Source: Cellulomonas sp. PhB143
GTDB lineage: Bacteria; Actinomycetota; Actinomycetes; Actinomycetales; Cellulomonadaceae
Direction: 5' to 3'
Length of the DNA: 64,000 nucleotides
Assembly (NCBI RefSeq): GCF_003752595.1
Contig: NZ_RKIJ01000015.1
Span: forward strand, 1-64,000
A program made the translations under genes and the position numbers. Every line of letters begins with the position of its first letter. Within the stretch, counting starts at the first letter, position 1. Shown here one piece after another: positions 39,652-49,355 of this stretch. The notes under the pieces are model-generated. The model saw only the letters and a program-made list of their open reading frames with translations. It had not been told where the DNA came from and did not search any database.

Positions 39652-40659
39652 ATGAGCAGCGTGAGCAGCACCGGCCGGCTGAGCGGCGGCCGCCCGGGCA
39701 GCGCGGGCACCAGCAGCGGGACCGGCTCGACGACGTCGTCCGCCGCCCCCGCCACCGGACGACCGGCGGGCGGCGCCTCGCTCCTGCGGACCCGCCGGCC
39801 CCGCGCGTCGGTCACCCGCCCGAGGCGGAGCCTGACGCTGACGGTGCTCACCGGCGTCGTGCTCGTCTACAGCCTGGTCCCGCTGGCGTGGCTGGTGATC
39901 AACGCGTCCAAGACGCAGAAGGACCTGTTCAGCTCGTTCGGGCTGTGGTTCTCCGGCGACTTCGCCCTGGGGGACAACATCCGCCAGGCGCTGACGTACG
40001 ACGACGGCATCTTCCTGCGCTGGTTCGCCAACACCGTGCTGTACGTGGTGGTCGGCGCCGGCGGTGCGACGTTCCTCGCGCTCATCGGCGGCTACGGGCT
40101 CGCGAAGTTCCGCTTCCCCGGCAAGCGCGGCGTCTTCGCGATCGTCATCGGGGCCGTCGCCGTGCCGGGGACCGCGCTCGCCGTGCCGACGTTCCTGATG
40201 TTCAGCCAGATGGGCATCACCGACACCCCGTGGTCGGTGATCATCCCGTCGCTGATCTCCCCGTTCGGCCTCTACCTGATGTGGACGTTCTCCGCCGAGG
40301 CCGTGCCGGACGAGCTGCTCGAGGCCGCGCGGATCGACGGCGCGGGGGAGGTGCGCACGTTCTTCCGCGTCAGCCTGCCGCTGCTGTCCCCGGGGATCGT
40401 GACCGTGCTGCTGTTCACCATGGTCGCGACCTGGAACAACTACTTCCTGCCGCTGATCATGCTGCGCGACCCGAAGTGGTACCCGCTCACGCTGGGGCTG
40501 AACGCCTGGAACTCCCAGTCCTCCACCGCGGGCGGCGAGGCGATCTTCAACCTCGTCATCACCGGCGCCCTGCTGACGATCCTGCCGCTCGTCATCGCCT
40601 TCCTCTTCCTCCAGCGCTACTGGCAGTCCGGCCTCGCGGCCGGCTCGGTCAAGGAGTGA
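39652..40659 (+). CDS. Carbohydrate ABC transporter permease (MalG type)
   Basis: 335 residues with a long Ser/Gly/Thr-rich N-terminal segment (about 55 residues) before the first helix LTVLTGVVLVYSLVPLAWLV. Six helices and the EAA loop LLEAARIDGAGEVRTFFRVS follow. It forms the channel with the first permease. ATG 39652 begins four bases after the previous stop; ribosome-binding site AAGGAGG. Confidence 0.95.
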   Translation: MSSVSSTGRLSGGRPGSAGTSSGTGSTTSSAAPATGRPAGGASLLRTRRPRASVTRPRRSLTLTVLTGVVLVYSLVPLAWLVINASKTQKDLFSSFGLWFSGDFALGDNIRQALTYDDGIFLRWFANTVLYVVVGAGGATFLALIGGYGLAKFRFPGKRGVFAIVIGAVAVPGTALAVPTFLMFSQMGITDTPWSVIIPSLISPFGLYLMWTFSAEAVPDELLEAARIDGAGEVRTFFRVSLPLLSPGIVTVLLFTMVATWNNYFLPLIMLRDPKWYPLTLGLNAWNSQSSTAGGEAIFNLVITGALLTILPLVIAFLFLQRYWQSGLAAGSVKE

Positions 40660-40669
40660 CCCGGCCCGT

Positions 40670-40729
40670 CCCGATGCAGCAAGTCCCCATGCAGTGAGTC
40701 CCGATGCAGTGAGTCCCGATGCCGTGAGT
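40670..40729 (+). repeat. Four tandem 15-bp repeats
   Basis: Consecutive units of cccgatgcagtgagt with small changes: 40670-40684 (gcagcaagt), 40685-40699 (ccccatg), 40700-40714 (consensus), 40715-40729 (gccgtgagt). They fill the 97-bp gap between the permease gene and the binding-protein gene. Each unit contains an ATG and a TGA. Confidence 0.85.
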
Positions 40730-40756
40730 CTCGACGACGAAGTGAGAGGAACCATC

Positions 40757-42115
40757 ATGAAGATCCGTCACCGCCGCACGCTGGTGCGGTCCGCAGCCCT
40801 GGCAGGAGCGCTGTCGCTCGCCCTGGCCGCATGCAGCTCGGGGTCCGACGACGGGGGCGGCGGCAGCGCCGTCTCGTCCGCCGACGCGGCCTCCGACATC
40901 CAGGCCGCGCTCGACAAGGGCGGGGAGATCACCGTCTGGGCGTGGGAGCCCACCCTGACCGACGTCGTCACCGACTTCGAGAAGAAGTATCCGAAGGTCA
41001 AGGTCGACCTCGCCAACGTGGGCACCGGCCAGGACCAGTACACGGCCCTGCAGAACGCGCTCGCCGCCGGAGACGGCATCCCCGACGTCGCGCAGATCGA
41101 GTACTTCGCCCAGTCGCAGTTCGCGATCGGCAAGTCCCTGGCCGACCTGAAGCAGATGGGCGCCGGAGACCTGGACGGCACGTTCTCGCCCGGGCCGTGG
41201 AACGCCGTCGACCAGGGCGGCATCGTCTCCGGCCTGCCGATGGACTCGGGGCCGATGGCGATGTTCTACAACGCGGACCTGTTCGCGAAGTACGACATCG
41301 ACGTGCCGAAGACGTGGGACCAGTACTACGAAGCGGCCAAGAAGCTGCACGCCGCCGATCCGAAGGCCTACATCACCTCGGACAACGGCGACGCCGGGAC
41401 GAGCACGAGCTTCATCTGGCAGGCCGGCGGCCACCCGTACTCCGTCGACGGCACCGACGTGAAGATCGACTTCTCGGACGAGGGCAGCACGAAGTACGCC
41501 ACGCAGTGGCAGAAGATGATCGACGAGAAGCTGCTCTCCCCGGTCAACGGCTGGACGGACGAGTGGTTCCAGGGCATGAGCAACGGGACCATCGCCACCC
41601 TGGTGACCGGGGCGTGGATGCCGGCGAACCTCGAGTCCGGCGCCCCGGACGGCAAGGGCAAGTGGCGCGTCGCGCCGATGCCGCAGTACTCCGAGGGCGA
41701 GTCCGTCACGGCGGAGAGCGGCGGCAGCGCGCTGTCCGTGATGGAGGCGAGCAAGAACAAGGAGCTCGCCTACGCCTTCCTGAAGTACGCCACGGTCGAC
41801 GAGGGCGTGCAGACCCGGCTCGACGGCGGCGCGTTCCCGGCGACGACGAAGGACCTCGACTCGAAGGAGTTCCTCGACAAGGAGTTCCCGTACTTCGGCG
41901 GGCAGAAGATCAACGAGGTCCTGTCGCAGGCGGCGAAGGACGTGGCCCCGGACTGGCAGTACCTGCCGTACCAGGTCTATGCCAACAGCATCTACAAGGA
42001 CACGGTCGGCAAGGCCTACATCGACGGGTCGACGTCGCTCGCGGACGGCCTGAAGGCCTGGCAGGACGCGAGCGCGAAGTACGGCAACGAGCAGGGCTTC
42101 TCGGTGAACAAGTAG
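40757..42115 (+). CDS. Sugar-binding lipoprotein of ABC importer
   Basis: 452 residues. The signal peptide ends in the lipobox LAAC (LVRSAALAGALSLALAACSS), so the mature protein is lipid-anchored on the outside of the membrane. The body is a solute-binding protein family 1 fold (EITVWAWEPTLTDVVTDFEK; IPDVAQIEYFAQSQFAI; FLKYATVDEGVQTRL). It would capture the sugar, likely a galactoside or galacto-oligosaccharide from its locus, for the two permeases. ATG 40757 follows GTGAGAGGAACC. Confidence 0.94.
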   Translation: MKIRHRRTLVRSAALAGALSLALAACSSGSDDGGGGSAVSSADAASDIQAALDKGGEITVWAWEPTLTDVVTDFEKKYPKVKVDLANVGTGQDQYTALQNALAAGDGIPDVAQIEYFAQSQFAIGKSLADLKQMGAGDLDGTFSPGPWNAVDQGGIVSGLPMDSGPMAMFYNADLFAKYDIDVPKTWDQYYEAAKKLHAADPKAYITSDNGDAGTSTSFIWQAGGHPYSVDGTDVKIDFSDEGSTKYATQWQKMIDEKLLSPVNGWTDEWFQGMSNGTIATLVTGAWMPANLESGAPDGKGKWRVAPMPQYSEGESVTAESGGSALSVMEASKNKELAYAFLKYATVDEGVQTRLDGGAFPATTKDLDSKEFLDKEFPYFGGQKINEVLSQAAKDVAPDWQYLPYQVYANSIYKDTVGKAYIDGSTSLADGLKAWQDASAKYGNEQGFSVNK

Positions 42116-42143
42116 CGCCCTCGCGCAGCGGCGCCCGCGATCG

Positions 42144-42179
42144 CCCGGGCCGGCGGCAGTCTCCCGCCGCCGGCCCGGG
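42144..42179 (+). terminator. GC-rich hairpin after the binding-protein gene
   Basis: cccgggccggcgg and ccgccggcccggg form a perfect 13-bp stem with a 10-nt loop, 28 bp after the stop. It could terminate part of the transcription or protect the upstream mRNA, keeping the binding protein more abundant than the enzymes. Confidence 0.65.
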
Positions 42180-42207
42180 TTCCCCACCCACGACGTAAGG
42201 CGGAGGC

Positions 42208-43974
42208 ATGAGCACGTTCGAGATCGGCGAGGAGGACTTCCTCCTCGACGGTCGGCCGTTCCAGGTGATCAGCGGGGCGCTGCACTACTTCCGCGTCCAC
42301 CCCGAGCACTGGGCGGACCGGATCCGCAAGGCGCGGCTCATGGGCCTGAACACGATCGAGACGTACGTGGCGTGGAACTTCCACGCGCCGCGGCCCGGGG
42401 TCTTCGAGACCGACGGGCGCCGCGACCTGGGCAGGTTCCTCGATCTCGTCGCGGCAGAGGGCCTGCACGCGATCGTGCGTCCCGGCCCGTACGTCTGCGC
42501 GGAGTGGGACGGCGGGGGCCTGCCCGCCTGGCTGCTCGCGGACCCGGCCGTCGGCGTCCGGCGCGACGAGCCCCGGTACCTGGCCGCCGTCGCGGACTAC
42601 TACGCGGCGCTCCTGCCGATCGTCGCCGAGCGGCAGGTCGGCCGCGGCGGCCCGGTGGTCGCGGTCCAGGTCGAGAACGAGTACGGCGCGTACGGCGACG
42701 ACCCCGGGTACCTGCGCGCCCTGGTGTGGATGGTCCGGGACGGGGGGATCGACGTCCCGCTCCTGACCTGCGACCAGGCGGACGATGCGATGCTCGCCCG
42801 CGGCGGCCTGCCCGAGCTGCACCGCACCGCGACCTTCGGCTCGCGCGCGGCCGAGCGGCTGGCGACCCTGCGCCGGCACCAGCCGACAGGTCCGCTGATG
42901 TGCGGGGAGTTCTGGAACGGCTGGTTCGACAGCTGGGGGCAGCACCACCACACCGCCCCGGTGGGGCTGAACGTCGACGACCTCGACGAGCTCCTCGCCT
43001 CCGGCGCGTCGGTGAACCTCTACCTGTTCCACGGCGGCACCAACTTCGGTCTGACCAACGGCGCGAACGACAAGGGCGTGTACGTGCCCGTGACGACGTC
43101 GTACGACTACGACGCCCCGCTCTCCGAGAGCGGCGACCCGACCGACAAGTACTTCGCGCTGCGGGAGGTGATCGCGCGGTACGCGCCGGTCCCGGACGAG
43201 CTGCCCGCGGCCCGCGTCCCGGCCCCCGAGCTGGATCTCGTCCTCGACCGCGCGCTCGCGTGGACCGACGCACGGGGCCTGCTCGGCGAGGGCTCCCGGC
43301 ACGAGCACCTGCCGACCATGGACGAGGTGGGGGCGTGGTCGGGTCTGACCTCCTACCGGACCGAGGTCCTGCCCGACGACGTCGCGCTGGCCGTGGGCGA
43401 GGTCCGCGACCGGGCGCTCGCGCTCCTCGACGGCGCGCCGGTGGGCGTCCTCAGCCGGGCGGAGCACGCGACGACGCTGCCGCTGCCCGCGCGGGCCGGG
43501 ACGCTGGAGCTGGTCGTCGAGGACCAGGGCCGGGTGGGCTACGGCCCCCGCATCGGCGAGCCCAAGGGGCTCGTCGGGCCGGCGCGCACGGCGACCCGCC
43601 GTCTGGACCGGTGGGACGTCACGCCCCTGGATCTCGCGGAGCTGCCCGGGGCCCTCGTCGAGCGGCTGCGCGGCCGGGACCGGGTCGAATCGATGCGGCC
43701 CGTGGCGGGGCCTGCGTTCCGGCTCGCGACGTTCGCCACCGAGCCCGGGCGCGACCACTTCCTCCGCCTCGACGGCTGGACGAAGGGGTTCGCCTGGATC
43801 AACGGGTTCCTCCTCGGCCGGTACTGGAGCGCCGGTCCGACCCGCACCCTCTACGTCCCCGGGCCGCTGCTGCGGGCGCGGGACAACGAGCTGACCATCC
43901 TCGAGCTGCACGGCGCAGCCACCGCGACGGCACGGTTCGTCGCCGGACCCGACCTCGGACACACGGAGCAGTGA
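42208..43974 (+). CDS. GH35 beta-galactosidase
   Basis: 588 residues. TIM-barrel signatures: ISGALHYFRVHPEHWADRIR, GLNTIETYVAWNFHAPRPGV, RPGPYVCAEWDGGGLPAWLL. The acid/base is glutamate 158 in VQVENEYGAY and the nucleophile is glutamate 234 in CGEFWNGWFD. C-terminal beta-domains end with GFAWINGFLLGRYWSAGPTR. No signal peptide, so it acts in the cytoplasm on imported galactosides, removing terminal beta-galactose. ATG 42208 follows AAGGCGGAGG. The next gene starts three bases after its stop. Confidence 0.95.
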   Translation: MSTFEIGEEDFLLDGRPFQVISGALHYFRVHPEHWADRIRKARLMGLNTIETYVAWNFHAPRPGVFETDGRRDLGRFLDLVAAEGLHAIVRPGPYVCAEWDGGGLPAWLLADPAVGVRRDEPRYLAAVADYYAALLPIVAERQVGRGGPVVAVQVENEYGAYGDDPGYLRALVWMVRDGGIDVPLLTCDQADDAMLARGGLPELHRTATFGSRAAERLATLRRHQPTGPLMCGEFWNGWFDSWGQHHHTAPVGLNVDDLDELLASGASVNLYLFHGGTNFGLTNGANDKGVYVPVTTSYDYDAPLSESGDPTDKYFALREVIARYAPVPDELPAARVPAPELDLVLDRALAWTDARGLLGEGSRHEHLPTMDEVGAWSGLTSYRTEVLPDDVALAVGEVRDRALALLDGAPVGVLSRAEHATTLPLPARAGTLELVVEDQGRVGYGPRIGEPKGLVGPARTATRRLDRWDVTPLDLAELPGALVERLRGRDRVESMRPVAGPAFRLATFATEPGRDHFLRLDGWTKGFAWINGFLLGRYWSAGPTRTLYVPGPLLRARDNELTILELHGAATATARFVAGPDLGHTEQ

Positions 43975-43976
43975 GC

Positions 43977-46061
43977 ATGACCGCGAGCACCACCCCCGCA
44001 CCCACCTTCCAGCGCCTCGGCATGCCCGGCGCGCCACGCAGCGCGGACGACGTCGCGGCCCTCGGGTTCGGCGCGGACTACAACCCCGAGCAGTGGCCCC
44101 GCGAGGTGTGGGACGAGGACGTCGCGCTGATGCGCGAGGCCGGCGTCACGGTCGTCTCCCTCGCGATCTTCTCGTGGGCGCGCCTCCAGCCGGCGCCGGG
44201 GGAGTGGGACTTCGGGTGGCTCGACGAGGCCATGGACCTGCTGCACGCGAACGGCATCGGGGTGGACCTGGCGACCGCCACCGCCTCGCCGCCGCCGTGG
44301 CTGACGCGCCTGCACCCCGAGGTCCTGCCGGTGACGCGGACCGGCGAGACGCTCTGGCCGGGCGCGCGCCAGCAGTGGCGGCCCACCTCGCCCGTGTTCC
44401 GCCGGTACGCGCTCGAGCTCGTCGAGGCGATGGCGGGCCGTTACGCGGACCATCCGGCGCTCGTCGCCTGGCACGTCAACAACGAGCTGGGCTGCCACAA
44501 CGTCTGGGACTACTCGGACGACGCCGCGGCCGCGTTCCGCACCTGGCTGAGCGAGCGGTACGGCTCCCTCGACGCGCTCAACGCCGCGTGGGGCACCGCG
44601 TTCTGGTCCCAGCGCTACGGCGACTGGGAGGAGATCCTGCCGCCGCGCCTGGCCGCCGCGCACCCGAACCCGACGCAGCAGCTCGACTTCAAGCGGTTCT
44701 CCTCGGACGCGCTGCGGGACCACCTGCGCGCCGAGCGCGCCGTCCTGCGCCGGCACGCGCCCACCGTGCCGGTGACGACGAACTTCATGGTCATGGCGCA
44801 CACGACCGGCATGGACTACGCCGCGTGGGCCGGCGACGTCGACTTCGTCTCGAACGACCACTACGTGCACCCGGGCCCGCAGGGCCCGGACGAGCTGTCG
44901 TTCTCCGCCAACCTCACGAGCGGGATCGCGGGCGGCGAGCCCTGGTTCCTCATGGAGCACTCGACGAGCGCGGTCAACTGGCAGCCCGTCAACCGGCCCA
45001 AGCGTGCCGGCGAGCTGGCGCGCGACTCGCTCACGCACGTCGCGCACGGCGCCGACGCCGTCTGCTACTTCCAGTGGCGCCAGTCCGCCGCGGGCGCCGA
45101 GAAGTACCACTCGGCGATGGTCCCGCACGCCGGCGCGGACAGCGACGTCTTCCGGGCCGTGGTGGACCTCGGTCGCACGCTCGGCCGGCTCGCGCCGGTC
45201 GTCGGCGCGCGCCGGGAGCACGCCCGTGCCGCGATCCTGTTCGACTGGGACTCGTGGTGGGCGTCCGAGCTCGACTCGCACCCGAGCGACCGCCTGCGCT
45301 ACCACCGCGAGGCGCTCGACTGGTACTCGGCGTTCCTCGCGCTCGGCGTGCGGGTCGACGTCGTCCCGGCGGCGAGCGACCTCGCCGGCTACGACGTCGT
45401 CGTCGCGCCCGTCCTGCACGTCGTCCCGGCGGACCTCGCCGCGCGGCTCGCGGCGTGGGTGGCCGACGGCGGTCACCTGGTGACCACCTACTTCTCCGGC
45501 ATCGTCGACGAGCACGACCACGCGTGGCTGGGCGGCTACCCGGGCGCGTTCCGCGACCTGCTCGGGGTCCGCGTCCAGGAGATGGCGCCGCTGCTCGACG
45601 ACGAGGCGCCCCGCCTCGACGACGGGCGGACCGTGGGCCTGTGGGCCGACCCGGTCGACGTCGTGGCCGGCGGCGTCGAGGTCCTGTCCGCGTACGCCGA
45701 CGGCGAGCAGGCGGGCCGGCCCGCCGTGACGCGGCACGCCGTCGGGCACGGCTCGGCGACCTACGTGGGGACGCGCCTCGGCGCCGCGGGGCCGGACGGC
45801 GTGGCGGCGACGCTGCGCACGGTGCTCGACGGCGCAGGGGTCCGCAGCGAGCTGCCCGACCGTGCCCGCGGCGCGGTCGAGCTGACGGTGCGCACCCGCG
45901 GCGCGGCGACCTTCTGGTTCCTCGTGAACCGGACGGACGCGCCCGTCGACGTCGATCTCGCCGGCGAGGGCGTGCGGGCCGAGGCGCTGGTCGGCGAGGT
46001 GGCCGACGGCGTCGTGGCCCTGTCCGCGCGCGGCGTCGCCGTGCTCCGGGTCGCCCACTAG
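43977..46061 (+). CDS. GH42 beta-galactosidase
   Basis: 694 residues. GH42 signatures GFGADYNPEQWPREVWDEDV, FSWARLQPAPGEWDFGWLDE and TASPPPWL at the N-terminus. The acid/base is glutamate 170 in WHVNNELGCHN and the nucleophile is glutamate 327 in PWFLMEHSTSAVNWQ. The trimerisation and C-terminal beta-domains follow (about 400-694). Cytoplasmic. Having GH35 and GH42 side by side suggests different linkages or chain lengths are handled. Confidence 0.95.
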   Translation: MTASTTPAPTFQRLGMPGAPRSADDVAALGFGADYNPEQWPREVWDEDVALMREAGVTVVSLAIFSWARLQPAPGEWDFGWLDEAMDLLHANGIGVDLATATASPPPWLTRLHPEVLPVTRTGETLWPGARQQWRPTSPVFRRYALELVEAMAGRYADHPALVAWHVNNELGCHNVWDYSDDAAAAFRTWLSERYGSLDALNAAWGTAFWSQRYGDWEEILPPRLAAAHPNPTQQLDFKRFSSDALRDHLRAERAVLRRHAPTVPVTTNFMVMAHTTGMDYAAWAGDVDFVSNDHYVHPGPQGPDELSFSANLTSGIAGGEPWFLMEHSTSAVNWQPVNRPKRAGELARDSLTHVAHGADAVCYFQWRQSAAGAEKYHSAMVPHAGADSDVFRAVVDLGRTLGRLAPVVGARREHARAAILFDWDSWWASELDSHPSDRLRYHREALDWYSAFLALGVRVDVVPAASDLAGYDVVVAPVLHVVPADLAARLAAWVADGGHLVTTYFSGIVDEHDHAWLGGYPGAFRDLLGVRVQEMAPLLDDEAPRLDDGRTVGLWADPVDVVAGGVEVLSAYADGEQAGRPAVTRHAVGHGSATYVGTRLGAAGPDGVAATLRTVLDGAGVRSELPDRARGAVELTVRTRGAATFWFLVNRTDAPVDVDLAGEGVRAEALVGEVADGVVALSARGVAVLRVAH

Positions 46062-46064
46062 GGT
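46059..46064 (+). promoter_or_regulatory. -10 candidate for the lacI-type gene
   Basis: TAGGGT overlaps the stop of the GH42 gene and lies 26 bp before GTG 46090, so the regulator may have its own start of transcription inside the locus. Confidence 0.3.
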
Positions 46065-46089
46065 CGTGGCGACCGGCGAGGAGGGAACC

Positions 46090-47169
46090 GTGGACCAGCT
46101 GGGTGGGTCGGGGACGGCCGGCGTGCAGGTGCGTCCCGCCGCAGGGGGCCGGCGCAAGGGCCCGGGGCCGTCGATGGCGGACGTCGCGGCGCTCGCGCAG
46201 GTCTCCTCGCAGACCGTCTCGCGGGTCGCCAACGGGCACCCGAGCGTCCGCGCCGACACCCGCGACCGCGTCCTCGCCGCGATGGAGACGCTCGGGTACG
46301 CGCCGAACACGGCGGCCCGCGCGCTGCGCTACGGCCGGTTCGGGACCATCGGGCTGATCGCCCACCGCCTCGCGCGCACCGGCGAGTCGCGCACGGTCGA
46401 GGGCGTGGTCGAGGCGGCGCGCGCGCTGGGGCTGACGGTGACCCTCGTGGACGTGCTGGCCCCGACGACCCACGACATGACGGAGGCCGTCGCGCAGCTC
46501 AACCACCAGTCGATCGACGGCCTCGTGATCATCCGCTCGGAGCTGTCCGCGACCGAGAACCTGCTGCTGCCCGCGCGGCTGCCCGTCGTCGTCTCCGACT
46601 CGCGGCTCCTCGGCAGCCGGCCGGCCGTCGGCACCGACCAGGGCCAGGGCTCGCGGCTCCTCGTCGAGCACCTGCTCGGGCTCGGGCACCGCACCGTGCA
46701 CCACCTGGCCGGGCCCGCGGAGTCGGGGCCCGCGCAGGAGCGCCGCGACGTCTGGGCGCAGGTCCTGCGGGCCGCGGGCCGCCCCGTCCCGCCGCACGGC
46801 GAGGGCGACTGGACCGCGCAGGCCGGGTACGCGTGGGGCGCCGGGCTCGACCTGGACGACGTCACGGCCGTGTTCTGCGCCAACGACGAGATGGCCGCGG
46901 GCGTGGTGCGCGCGCTGCACGAGCGCGGCGTGCGCGTGCCGCAGGAGGTCTCGGTCGTCGGGTTCGACGACGTCGCGCTCGCCGGCTACCTGTGGCCGCC
47001 GCTGACCACGGTGCGCCAGGACTTCCAGAAGATCGGCGCGGAGCTCGTGCGCCTCCTCGCCGAGCAGATGGACAGCGGGCAGGACATGTCGGACGTGCAC
47101 GTGACCGTGCCGGTCGAGCTCGTCACCCGCGAGAGCACCGCACCGCCGCGCACGGGCGCCCTGCGCTGA
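46090..47169 (+). CDS. LacI-family transcriptional regulator
   Basis: 359 residues. The HTH lies at about 28-75 (MADVAALAQVSSQTVSRVAN, then LAAMETLGYAPNTAARALR with the hinge helix), followed by a periplasmic-binding-like effector domain (about 85-355: GTIGLIAHRLARTGESRTVE; DDVTAVFCANDEMAAGVVRA; SVVGFDDVALAGYLWPPLTT). The effector is probably galactose or a galactoside, and the operator is most likely the palindrome pair at 38634-38667. GTG 46090 is chosen because CGAGGAGGGAA precedes it; GTG 46066 is an in-frame alternative. Confidence 0.93.
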   Translation: MDQLGGSGTAGVQVRPAAGGRRKGPGPSMADVAALAQVSSQTVSRVANGHPSVRADTRDRVLAAMETLGYAPNTAARALRYGRFGTIGLIAHRLARTGESRTVEGVVEAARALGLTVTLVDVLAPTTHDMTEAVAQLNHQSIDGLVIIRSELSATENLLLPARLPVVVSDSRLLGSRPAVGTDQGQGSRLLVEHLLGLGHRTVHHLAGPAESGPAQERRDVWAQVLRAAGRPVPPHGEGDWTAQAGYAWGAGLDLDDVTAVFCANDEMAAGVVRALHERGVRVPQEVSVVGFDDVALAGYLWPPLTTVRQDFQKIGAELVRLLAEQMDSGQDMSDVHVTVPVELVTRESTAPPRTGALR

Positions 47170-47213
47170 GGCCCCGCGCCGACGCCCCCAGAACCGCACC
47201 AGAGAGGTACCGC

Positions 47214-49355
47214 ATGCCCGAGATCCACCACCTGCGCGCCGCCGGCACGAGCGTCGTCCTGGATGCGCGCGGCGACGCGACCCCCGTCGTCGTGCACTGG
47301 GGACGCGACCTCGGCGACCTGACCGCCCCCCAGCTCGCGGCGCTCGCGGACGCCCAGGTGCCGGCGGTCACGGCCAGCTCCGTCGACGTGCCGCTGCGCG
47401 CGAGGCTGGTCCCGCTGCCCGCCGACGGGTGGTCGGGGCGGCCGGGGCTGACCGGCTGGCGGCCGGGCGGCGGGCCCGGCGACGCGTCGGACGAGGCGCG
47501 CGCGGCCGCGCACCCGGGCCTGCGGCACGCCGGCACCACGTCCGACGGCGCGGCCCTGCGGACCGTCCTCGCCGACGACGCGGCCGGCCTGCGCGTGGTC
47601 GTCACCCTCGCCCTGGGCGCCTCCGGCGTCCTCGAGAGCCGCACCGCCGTGACCAACACCGGGACGTCGTCGTACGCCCTGACGAGCGTCGCCTCCACGC
47701 TCCCGCTGCCCGCGAGGGCCGGGGAGATCCTCGACCTGTCGGGGCACTGGTCGGGCGAGCGGCGCCCGCAACGGCTCCCGGTGCGCGACGGCGTGTGGTC
47801 GCGCGAGACGCGGCACGGCCGCCCCGGGCACGACGCACCGTTCGCGACGGTCGTCGGGACGCCGGGGTTCGGCTTCCGCGCGGGCGAGACCTGGGTGGTG
47901 CACCACGCGTGGAGCGGGGACAGCGCCGTGCGCGTCGAGCACCTGCCGAGCGGGCACACCGTCGTCGGCGCGGGCGAGATCTGGGGCCCTAGGGACGTAC
48001 ATCTCGCGCCGGGCGAGGCGTACGAGTCGCCGCGGACCCTTGCCGCGTGGTCGGGCGACGGCCTCGACGGGGCCTCCGAGCGCTTCCACGCCTGGGTGCG
48101 TGCCCGGCCCGGGCGTGCCCCGAAGCCCCGCCCCCTCACGCTGAACACGTGGGAGGCCGTGTACTTCGACCACGACCTCGTCCGCCTGCGCGACCTGGCC
48201 GACGCCGCAGCGCGCGTCGGCGTCGAACGGTTCGTCCTCGACGACGGCTGGTTCCGCGGGCGCCGCGACGACCGGCGGGGCCTCGGCGACTGGACGGTCG
48301 ACGCGGGGGTGTGGCCCGACGGCTTGCACCCGCTGGTCGACCACGTGCGGGGGCTGGGCATGGACTTCGGCCTGTGGGTCGAGCCCGAGATGGTCAACGC
48401 CGACTCCGACCTCGCGCGGGCGCACCCGGACTGGGTGCTGCGCGGGGCCCCGGGCCGCGACCCGGTCGGGTGGCGCCACCAGCAGGTGCTCGACCTCGCC
48501 CGCCCGGACGCCTACGCGCACGTGCGCGACGCGCTGGTCGCGCTGCTCGAGGAGTACCCGGTCGAGTACCTCAAGTGGGACCAGAACCGGGACGTGCTCG
48601 ACGCCGCCTCGCGCCCGCAGGTGCTCGCGACCCGGCGCCTGATGGACGAGCTGCAGGCCCGGTTCCCGGGCGTCGAGATCGAGTCGTGCTCCTCGGGCGG
48701 GGGCCGGGTCGACCTCGACGTGCTCGACCGCACGGCGCGGGTCTGGGCGTCGGACACCAACGACGCGCTCGAGCGCGAGCAGGTGCAGCGGTGGACGGGC
48801 CTGCTCGTGCCGCCGGAGCTCGTGGGCACGCACGTCGGCGACGCCCGCTCGCACACCACCGGCCGCACGCAGTCGCTCGGGCTGCGCCTGGTCACCGCGA
48901 CGTTCGGGCACAGCGGCATCGAGTCGGACCTGACGCGGGTCGGGGAGCAGGAGCTGGCGGCGATCACGCGGTGGGCGGCGCTGGTGCGCGGGCTGCGCCC
49001 GCTCGTCGCGACGGGCCGCACCGTGCGCGCCGACCGGCCGGACGAGTCGTGCTGGGTGCACGGGCTCGTGGCGCCGGACGGTAGCGAGGCGGCGTTCGCC
49101 GTCGTCAGCCGGACCTCGACGCCCGACGCCGTGCCCCCGCCCGCGCGGCTGCCGGGCCTCGACCCGGCGCGCACCTACCGCGTCGAGCGGGTGGACCTCG
49201 CGGGCGAGCCCGTGATCGTCGGCGACGTGCCGCCGCCGTGGTGGGACGAGCGGGTCGTGACGCTGCCCGGCGGGCTGCTCGGGGAGGTCGGCCTGCCGCT
49301 GCCGGGCCTCGCGCCGGAGCAGGCGGTGCTGCTGCGCCTGAGGGTCGTCGCATGA
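47214..49355 (+). CDS. GH36 alpha-galactosidase
   Basis: 713 residues. An N-terminal beta-sandwich (about 1-290) is followed by a TIM barrel with LNTWEAVYFDHDL, RFVLDDGWFRGRRDDRRGLG, WPDGLHPLVDHVRGLGMDFG and WVEPEMVN. The nucleophile is aspartate 456 in LKWDQNRDV and the acid/base is aspartate 514 in WASDTNDALER. ESCSSGGGRVDLD is also typical. It releases alpha-galactose from melibiose- or raffinose-type sugars. Cytoplasmic, no signal peptide. The stop overlaps the acetyltransferase start. Confidence 0.95.
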   Translation: MPEIHHLRAAGTSVVLDARGDATPVVVHWGRDLGDLTAPQLAALADAQVPAVTASSVDVPLRARLVPLPADGWSGRPGLTGWRPGGGPGDASDEARAAAHPGLRHAGTTSDGAALRTVLADDAAGLRVVVTLALGASGVLESRTAVTNTGTSSYALTSVASTLPLPARAGEILDLSGHWSGERRPQRLPVRDGVWSRETRHGRPGHDAPFATVVGTPGFGFRAGETWVVHHAWSGDSAVRVEHLPSGHTVVGAGEIWGPRDVHLAPGEAYESPRTLAAWSGDGLDGASERFHAWVRARPGRAPKPRPLTLNTWEAVYFDHDLVRLRDLADAAARVGVERFVLDDGWFRGRRDDRRGLGDWTVDAGVWPDGLHPLVDHVRGLGMDFGLWVEPEMVNADSDLARAHPDWVLRGAPGRDPVGWRHQQVLDLARPDAYAHVRDALVALLEEYPVEYLKWDQNRDVLDAASRPQVLATRRLMDELQARFPGVEIESCSSGGGRVDLDVLDRTARVWASDTNDALEREQVQRWTGLLVPPELVGTHVGDARSHTTGRTQSLGLRLVTATFGHSGIESDLTRVGEQELAAITRWAALVRGLRPLVATGRTVRADRPDESCWVHGLVAPDGSEAAFAVVSRTSTPDAVPPPARLPGLDPARTYRVERVDLAGEPVIVGDVPPPWWDERVVTLPGGLLGEVGLPLPGLAPEQAVLLRLRVVA

